Shown here: positions 7,345 through 11,885 of the stretch, piece by piece | Position numbering within the stretch: the first letter of the stretch is position 1 | Layout: each line of letters opens with the position of its first letter | Assembly: GCA_900554325.1 (NCBI GenBank) | Contig: USHA01000070.1 | Coordinates: forward strand, 1-11,885 | DNA: 11,885 bases | Source of the DNA: an uncultured Collinsella sp. | GTDB taxonomy: Bacteria > Actinomycetota > Coriobacteriia > Coriobacteriales > Coriobacteriaceae | Direction of reading: 5' to 3' | Notes under the pieces: generated by a model | What the model was told of the DNA's origin: nothing | Databases searched by the model: none | The model's input: only the letters and a program-made list of their open reading frames with translations | Made by a program: the position numbers and the translations under genes

Positions 7345-7389
7345 ATGTTCACGCATCAGCTAAACATTATCAGCGTAGTAATTATCTGA
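7345..7389 (+). CDS. Putative 14-residue leader peptide (MFTHQLNIISVVII)
   Basis: A short ORF from ATG 7345 to TGA 7387-7389 sits in the cstA leader, upstream of an intrinsic terminator. Its last seven residues are IISVVII, six of them Ile or Val (codons ATT ATC AGC GTA GTA ATT ATC), the pattern of an amino-acid-sensing attenuator peptide. GAGGA (7330-7334) ten bases upstream is an acceptable ribosome site. An in-frame ATG at 7321 would add eight residues but lacks a ribosome site and abuts the inverted repeat. The ORF is embedded in stem A (7352-7359 with 7386-7393), so its translation would change leader folding. Too short for homology to decide; the call rests on position and composition. 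Confidence 0.5.
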   Translation: MFTHQLNIISVVII

Positions 7390-7434
7390 TGCGGGTTAGC
7401 ACATACAGCTAGCCCGTACGATAACGGGCGGCTG
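7352..7434 (+). promoter_or_regulatory. Alternative leader hairpins upstream of the cstA attenuator
   Basis: Three stems are visible. Stem A pairs CGCATCAG (7352-7359) with CTGATGCG (7386-7393) around the Ile/Val codons and the leader stop. Stem B pairs 7392-7400 with 7408-7416 (9 bp, one G-T). Stem C pairs CAGC and GCCCGT (7406-7409, 7412-7417) with ACGGGC and GCTG (7424-7429, 7431-7434). B and C share 7408-7416, so they exclude each other, and A and B share 7392-7393. CTGATG recurs at 7432-7437 as a second possible partner of CATCAG (7354-7359). I see no strong antiterminator pairing with the terminator arm, so the switching path is unresolved. Confidence 0.5.
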
Positions 7435-7440
7435 ATGAAG

Positions 7441-7479
7441 ATGAGGGCCGTCGAGCGCAACCGACGGCCCTCATTTTTT
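7441..7479 (+). terminator. Intrinsic terminator inside the cstA leader (attenuator)
   Basis: A perfect 13-bp GC-rich stem (7441-7453 with 7462-7474), an 8-base loop and a run of six T (7474-7479). It lies after the cstA promoter and 35 bases before the cstA start, so it would cut most leader transcripts unless read through. This position, following a leader ORF, is what makes attenuation likely. Confidence 0.88.
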
Positions 7480-7514
7480 ATGTCTGGGAAGTTCTTTTTA
7501 GAGGAGGAAATGTA

Positions 7515-9404
7515 ATGAACGGAGTTTTGCTCATGGTTGTGGCCGCGGCGGTGCTCGCCTGCGGCTATCTGGGCTATGGCCGCTGGCTGGCCAACAAGTG
7601 GGGCGTTGACAAGGATGCCCTCACGCCGGCCAAGCGCATGAAGGACGGCAACAGCTTCTCGCCCGTCTCCGCCTTCACCGCGTTCTCGCACCAGTTCAGC
7701 TCGATCTGCGGTGCTGGCCCTGTCACGGGTACGATCGTCGCCATGGCCTTTGGCTGGCTGCCCGTCGTGCTCTGGGTCCTCGTCGGCGGCATCTTCTTTG
7801 GTGCCGTCCACGACTTTGGTGCCCTGTACGCTTCGATGAAGAACAACGGCAAGTCGCTCGCTCAGCTCATCGAGAAGTACATCGGCAAGACCGGCCGTCG
7901 CCTGTTCCTGCTGTTCTGCTGGCTGTTCTGCATCATCGTCATCGCCGCTTTCACCGACATGGTCTGCAAGACGTTCATGTTCACCCCGGCCGTTGACGCT
8001 TCTGGTGCTGCTACCGGTGCCATCGACTTCACCAAGTCCTATGCCGCCGGCTGCGCTGGTACCATCTCCATCCTGTTCACCTTCGTCGCTATCGCCTTTG
8101 GTTGGGCCCAGAAGAAGTTCAACCTCACCGGTGCTGCCGAGTTCGTCACCGGCGTGGTCCTCATGGTTCTCATGTTCGCCGTCGGTATGCAGTTCCCGGT
8201 CTACCTGGATAAGTTCCAGTGGTTCGCCGTCGTCATGGTCTACCTGGTCTTCGCTGGCGCTATGCCCATCCAGATGCTCAAGACCCCGCGTGACTACCTC
8301 ACTTCCATCATGATGATCGTCATGATCGTCTGCGCTGTCCTCGGCATCGTCGTCCTGGGCGTCAACGGTCAGGCCACTATCACCGCTCCGGTCTTCACCG
8401 GCTTCTCCACTGCCTCCGGCATGATGTTCCCGGTCCTGTTCGTCTCCGTCGCTTGCGGTGCTCTCTCCGGTTTCCACAGCCTCGTTTCTTCCGGCACCTC
8501 TTCCAAGCAGGTCGAGAAGGAGCAGGACGCCGTCAAGGTCGGCTACGGCGCCATGATCGTCGAGTCCTTCGTCGGCATCCTTGCCATCATCGTCGCCGGC
8601 ATCATGTTCTCCGACATGAACACCGCCGGTACCGGCGTCCTCAACGCCGGTGTCGCTTCCACCCCGTTCCAGATCTTCGCCGCTGGCATCTCCCGCGGTA
8701 TGCAGGCCTTCGGTGTTGACGGCACGCTCGCTACCGTCTTTATGACCATGAACGTTTCCGCTCTGGCTCTGACCTCGCTCGACGCCGTCGCCCGCATCGC
8801 CCGCACCTCGTTCTCCGAGTTCTTTGCCCAGACCAACGATGCCCTGGCCATCGAGTCCAAGGCCGGCTACATGAAGGTCCTCGGCAACCCCTGGTTCGCC
8901 ACGGTCGTTACCCTGCTTCCCGGTCTCGCCCTCGCTTTTGGTGGCTATGCCAACATCTGGCCGCTCTTTGGTGCTTCCAACCAGCTGCTCGGCGGCATGA
9001 CCATGATCACCCTCGCCGTGTTCTGCAAGTGCACCGGCCGCAAGGGCTGGATGCTCTACGTGCCCGTCGCCTTCCTGCTCTGCTGCACCTTCACCTCGCT
9101 GGTCCAGAGCGCCATGGGCTGCATGACCGCCGTCCAGGCCTACGGTTTCTTCGGTACCATCCCGGCTACTGCCACCACGGCCGCCGTCTCCGTCGCCGCC
9201 ACCAAGGGCCTGCAGCTCGTCTTCGCCGTCCTGCTGATGGTCCTGGGTCTCATCGTCGCCGTCAACTGCCTCAAGGAGTTCTTCGGCAAGGAGGCTGGCT
9301 CCATGCCCGACGAGGAGCCCGAGTGGTCCGAGATGGGCAAGGCCGAGTACGGCCGCGCCGCTGCCGCCGAGGCTCCTGTCGACGCCGAGGCTGCCAAGGC
9401 CTAG
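7515..9404 (+). CDS. cstA: CstA-family carbon starvation transporter
   Basis: Polytopic inner-membrane protein of the CstA family (PF02554), whose E. coli members CstA and BtsT take up pyruvate and are also linked to peptide uptake. Substrate here is not settled. Family hallmarks: FSHQFSSICGAGPVTG (57-72), FGWLPVVLWVLVGGIFFGAVHDFGAL (79-104), SGFHSLVSSGTSSKQ (318-332), TSLDAVARIAR (420-430) and FGASNQLLGGM (485-495). Hydrophobic segments recur from residue 4 to about 585 (roughly 13-16 spans), followed by a short acidic Ala-rich cytosolic tail. At 629 residues it is shorter than the roughly 700 of E. coli CstA. AGGAGG (7502-7507) seven bases before the ATG is a near-ideal ribosome site. Its codons end in C far more often than in neighbouring genes, suggesting high expression. 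It has its own promoter, leader and terminator. Confidence 0.92.
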   Translation: MNGVLLMVVAAAVLACGYLGYGRWLANKWGVDKDALTPAKRMKDGNSFSPVSAFTAFSHQFSSICGAGPVTGTIVAMAFGWLPVVLWVLVGGIFFGAVHDFGALYASMKNNGKSLAQLIEKYIGKTGRRLFLLFCWLFCIIVIAAFTDMVCKTFMFTPAVDASGAATGAIDFTKSYAAGCAGTISILFTFVAIAFGWAQKKFNLTGAAEFVTGVVLMVLMFAVGMQFPVYLDKFQWFAVVMVYLVFAGAMPIQMLKTPRDYLTSIMMIVMIVCAVLGIVVLGVNGQATITAPVFTGFSTASGMMFPVLFVSVACGALSGFHSLVSSGTSSKQVEKEQDAVKVGYGAMIVESFVGILAIIVAGIMFSDMNTAGTGVLNAGVASTPFQIFAAGISRGMQAFGVDGTLATVFMTMNVSALALTSLDAVARIARTSFSEFFAQTNDALAIESKAGYMKVLGNPWFATVVTLLPGLALAFGGYANIWPLFGASNQLLGGMTMITLAVFCKCTGRKGWMLYVPVAFLLCCTFTSLVQSAMGCMTAVQAYGFFGTIPATATTAAVSVAATKGLQLVFAVLLMVLGLIVAVNCLKEFFGKEAGSMPDEEPEWSEMGKAEYGRAAAAEAPVDAEAAKA

Positions 9405-9443
9405 TCAGCTTGATGGGCTAGCCGTTCCATCCATATGACTCGG

Positions 9444-9482
9444 AAAGACCGGGTCCGCAACGACGCGGACTCGGTCTTTTTT
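9444..9482 (+). terminator. Intrinsic terminator of cstA
   Basis: A 15-bp stem (9444-9458 with 9465-9479, one G-T pair) closes a 6-base loop and runs into six T (9477-9482). It lies 40 bases after the cstA stop, making cstA a single-gene unit. Confidence 0.93.
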
Positions 9483-9550
9483 CATGCAAAAGCGGGCGAC
9501 GCCCGAGTGTTCTCGCAGATGTTTTGCGTGGATAAGGGCGCGCGTTGTAC

Positions 9551-9575
9551 CATATAAACGTATATGTGTACATAT
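9551..9575. promoter_or_regulatory. Overlapping palindromes in the promoter region of the Toprim protein gene
   Basis: Two abutting palindromes are visible: CATATA-AACG-TATATG (9551-9566) and ATATGT-GT-ACATAT (9562-9575). TATAAA (9553-9558) could be the -10 box, but no convincing -35 box is found at normal spacing. Just downstream AAAGGGG (9577-9583) is the ribosome site. The symmetry suggests a repressor binding site over the transcription start. This is inference from sequence alone. Confidence 0.4.
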
Positions 9576-9587
9576 GAAAGGGGCCCC

Positions 9588-11771
9588 GTGGCCAAGACGG
9601 TATATTCCGATAACCAAAATAATGTCGATGCCCTGGCTGAACGTCTGAGCAGCCAGACGTCGCTTTCTGCCGAGCGTGCCAAGCTGGTTGCCTACGACCT
9701 GCTCTGCCGCAAGGCGCTCAAGATTAAGTCGAGTGCGCTGGCGCAAATTTTCCGCTCCGTCGATAAGGAATGTGACACCAAGGCGATGCGCGATGAACTT
9801 ATCGCGGCAAATATCGTGACCAAGATCGAGGGTAGCGGCATTAACGGGCGCCCGGCGTTCTATACCATCAATGCCGAGATCCGCGATGCCCAGGAGCAGC
9901 CTGCCGAGTCCGTCGAGGATTTTGTCGTCGAGGATTCCGCTGACGTGCCTGCTGTGGAAGAAACTGCTCCGCGTGAGCATGTCGATACCGATGAGTTGCT
10001 CGATGAGAACGTCGTGCGTGCCTTTACGGCCAAGGCAGGACGCGGCGGTTTTGGCGGGGGTGGCAAGCGCGATGCGCAGCGCCGCGCCCAGCAGGAGCGC
10101 TTCCGTCGCGCCGTTGCTCAAAAGGGCGAGACGGATGCCGAGGCTGTTGAGACCGAGGTTGCTGCCGAGTCGCAGAAGCCCACGAAGGAGCAAAAGCCCG
10201 TGGAGGCCCAAGAGCCCAAGCGCCGTCGCGGTGCTCACTTTAAGGCTGCACAGCAGGATGCCGCGCGTGAGGTTGAAGAGTCTTCTGAGGTTGCAGACGA
10301 TGTTGAGGAGTCTGCCAAGAAGGCTCCGGGTTCATGCCGTCCCGGACGTGGTTTTGCGGGGCGCGCGTATCCCGTAAGGCGTCAGGAGAAGAGCGAGCCG
10401 GCTTCGACCACTCAGGGCGAGAAGGACGAGAAGACCGTTGAGCCGGCGGCTCGCGAGCAGAAGCCTGTTGAGCCGCAGCTTGAGGTTGATGCCGAGGCCA
10501 AGGGCCAGCAGCCTACTGATGAGCAGGCGGAGCAGGGCGCGTCGAGCAAGCCTCGCCGCCGTCGCCATCGTGGGGGCCGCAGTTCCCATGCCGAGACTGC
10601 AACCGAGAAGACCACGCCGCAGAACGAGGATGCGAAGGCCGAGGTTTCTTCGGGGCAGCCTAAGCGCCAGCCGGCGAAGGAGAGCAAGTCCGTTCGTCCG
10701 CAGAAGCAGGCGTCTATGCCGAAGCACGAGCGCAATTCCCAGGGCGATTCTAAGCGCAAGTCTCAGAAGAAGCCGGAGTCTGCCGCAGCAGATACTGCTG
10801 CCCAGCAGCCCAAGTCGTCCGTCCACGGCGAGGTCTCGGCGTTTGCCCTTGCCCGCGTTTTAGGCAGGCAGCTGCTCAAGGTTGTCCCTACGCCTACGGC
10901 GCTCTCTAAGATCAAGGAGCAGCAGACACAGATCGTAAAGGTCGAGGGCAAGGACGGCAAAAAGGCTCCGCAGCGCACTCAGCACAACGAGATGTCCAAC
11001 CGCAAGATTGCCGAGGAAATCGCAATCATCCAGGCTTGGATCGAGCAGAACCGAGGTGCCGATACGCCGGTTGCCTCGCGCCGCCAGCGTGCCTACCAGA
11101 TCTTTAACGACGAGAAGGCTTTTGACGGCAAGCACGGTGAGCGCTTGATCAGGCGTATGACCGAAAAGGGCATCAGCATGCAGGCGATCAAGGTCGCCCC
11201 CAATCGCCCCGTGCACTTTACGGGCTTCTTTACGCTGGGCGCCGACAAGCCGTTCATTATGGTCGAGAACCTGGACACCTACGACGAGATCGTCAAGCTG
11301 CTGCGTGGCCGCAAGCACGCCAAGCTCTTTGGCATCAAGGTGGGCGGCGTGATTTTTGGCGGCGGATGCAAGGCGAGCGTCTCGCATGCCCTGGACGATT
11401 ATCTGGCTGAGATTGGCTATCGCTTTAACTACGTCTACTACGTAGGCGACATCGATCGCGAGGGCGCGCGCATTGTCGAGCAGGCTCGCAATGCCAATGT
11501 GGTTGAGATTCGCCTGCATGCCGGCATGTACCGTGCCATGCTCGCCGAGCATAAGCGTCGCGTGAAGGCCGGCGGCGAGTGCGAGCCCGCGGCTGCCAAC
11601 CAGGGCGTGCCGCAGAACCTGGCGGCGACGATCAAGGATCTGCCCATGGTTACGCGCGTGCAGTTCCGCAACGTGCTGCGCGAGGGCGGGCGCATTCCGC
11701 AGGAGATTCTGATGACCGCAGACTATCGGGATGGCGACTCGGGAAGCTTCGACCGCATGCTCAACAACTAG
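9588..11771 (+). CDS. JetD-like (DUF2220) Toprim protein with long disordered charged insert
   Basis: Not a protein I can name. Three regions are visible. Residues 1-100 look like a winged-helix domain (helices, then GINGRPAFYTI at 84-94 as a possible wing). Residues 101-410 are low-complexity, rich in Glu, Lys, Arg, Ala and Pro, with RGGFGGGG (152-159), an Arg cluster RRRRHRGGR (323-331) and EQKPVE twice (201-206, 290-295). Residues 413-727 resemble the C-terminal part of Wadjet JetD: RAYQIFNDEKAFD (501-513), then a Toprim core with Glu560 in MVENLDTY, GGVIFGGG (586-593), Asp621 and Asp623 in GDIDREG, and RIPQEIL near the end. Toprim proteins cut or rejoin nucleic acid using Mg. GTG 9588 is preferred over ATG 9564: AAAGGGG lies four bases upstream, and ATG 9564 falls within the palindromes. 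No jetA, jetB or jetC is present. Domain call fairly sure; function unknown. Confidence 0.75.
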   Translation: MAKTVYSDNQNNVDALAERLSSQTSLSAERAKLVAYDLLCRKALKIKSSALAQIFRSVDKECDTKAMRDELIAANIVTKIEGSGINGRPAFYTINAEIRDAQEQPAESVEDFVVEDSADVPAVEETAPREHVDTDELLDENVVRAFTAKAGRGGFGGGGKRDAQRRAQQERFRRAVAQKGETDAEAVETEVAAESQKPTKEQKPVEAQEPKRRRGAHFKAAQQDAAREVEESSEVADDVEESAKKAPGSCRPGRGFAGRAYPVRRQEKSEPASTTQGEKDEKTVEPAAREQKPVEPQLEVDAEAKGQQPTDEQAEQGASSKPRRRRHRGGRSSHAETATEKTTPQNEDAKAEVSSGQPKRQPAKESKSVRPQKQASMPKHERNSQGDSKRKSQKKPESAAADTAAQQPKSSVHGEVSAFALARVLGRQLLKVVPTPTALSKIKEQQTQIVKVEGKDGKKAPQRTQHNEMSNRKIAEEIAIIQAWIEQNRGADTPVASRRQRAYQIFNDEKAFDGKHGERLIRRMTEKGISMQAIKVAPNRPVHFTGFFTLGADKPFIMVENLDTYDEIVKLLRGRKHAKLFGIKVGGVIFGGGCKASVSHALDDYLAEIGYRFNYVYYVGDIDREGARIVEQARNANVVEIRLHAGMYRAMLAEHKRRVKAGGECEPAAANQGVPQNLAATIKDLPMVTRVQFRNVLREGGRIPQEILMTADYRDGDSGSFDRMLNN

Positions 11772-11777
11772 GGCGTT

Positions 11778-11885
11778 CGGCCCCGGGAGAGCGGGGACAC
11801 CGGCTTAGGTTTCCTGCTCTACAGTCCTGCTCACGACGGAGGCCACATTAAGTGGCCTCCTGTTCGTGCGGAACTCGCGATAAAC
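11778..11885. repeat. Palindromic intergenic repeat element, copy 2 (cut by window end)
   Basis: Bases 11808-11885 match 7026-7103 of copy 1 at 70 of 78 positions without gaps. The inner hairpin is GGAGGCCAC-ATTAA-GTGGCCTCC (11838-11860), two pairs longer than a strict match in copy 1, and CACGA/TCGTG (11832-11836 with 11864-11868) forms a lower stem. The left outer arm (about 11791-11807) differs from copy 1, though both carry GGGG, CCGG and TA before GGTTT. The right arm lies beyond the window. The element begins within a few bases of the preceding stop codon, as copy 1 nearly does. It has no clear U-tract after the hairpin. Confidence 0.85.

Noticed and set aside
7432..7438. CTGATGA resembling the hammerhead ribozyme core
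   Set aside because: The required GAAA segment after the following stem is absent; the stem runs straight into the terminator T-tract.
7281..7514. T-box or known riboswitch in the cstA leader
   Set aside because: No T-box sequence (GGTGG-ACCGCG type) and no aptamer core that I recognise; the leader ORF explains the layout better.
7356..8477. 373-codon minus-strand frame opposite cstA
   Set aside because: Extremely Asp/Glu/His-rich translation that mirrors the hydrophobic codons of cstA, and it crosses the cstA leader terminator; a shadow.

Overview
The window looks like a core chromosomal segment of a moderately GC-rich actinobacterium. The best guess is class Coriobacteriia (Collinsella-like). 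This rests on a TsaB-RimI-TsaD triple fusion placed after alr, a family-4 UDG gene and tsaE, on Arg/Gly-rich charged inserts, and on frequent GTC/CTC/TTC/ATC codons. The taxon is inferred from gene style, not from a search. All genes are on the + strand and there are no rRNA, tRNA, CRISPR or IS genes.

Bases 1-161 hold the terminator of an upstream unit and a sigma70-type promoter. From 162 to 6985 runs one tightly packed operon with gaps of 0 to 12 bases and one 14-base overlap: acpS (holo-ACP synthase), nnr (NAD(P)H-hydrate repair), alr (alanine racemase), a family-4 uracil-DNA glycosylase, tsaE, and a fused tsaB-rimI-tsaD gene. The last two encode the threonylcarbamoyl-transfer machinery for tRNA t6A37 in two polypeptides, with a ribosomal-protein acetyltransferase embedded in the larger one. 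The operon therefore mixes lipid and cofactor maintenance, cell-wall precursor supply, DNA repair and tRNA modification.

Bases 6986-7514 are gene-free apart from a short leader ORF, but rich in signals. A 125-base palindromic element with a 28-bp outer stem comes first. It is followed by a promoter, a 9-bp inverted repeat, a 14-codon leader peptide ending IISVVII, several mutually exclusive hairpins and a strong intrinsic terminator. All of this precedes a CstA-family transporter gene (7515-9404). The arrangement looks like translation-coupled attenuation of a peptide or pyruvate transporter, with Ile/Val codons as the possible sensor.

After the cstA terminator (9444-9482), overlapping palindromes lie just upstream of an unusual 727-residue protein (9588-11771). 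It has an N-terminal winged-helix-like region, about 310 residues of charged low-complexity sequence, and a C-terminal Toprim domain like that of Wadjet JetD (DUF2220), with no jetABC genes visible. It is directly followed by a second copy of the palindromic element, cut by the window end. The two copies share a gap-free 78-base core (70/78 identical), and most of the differences fall in stems. The most novel items are the repeat element, the leader-peptide attenuator and the stand-alone JetD-like protein.
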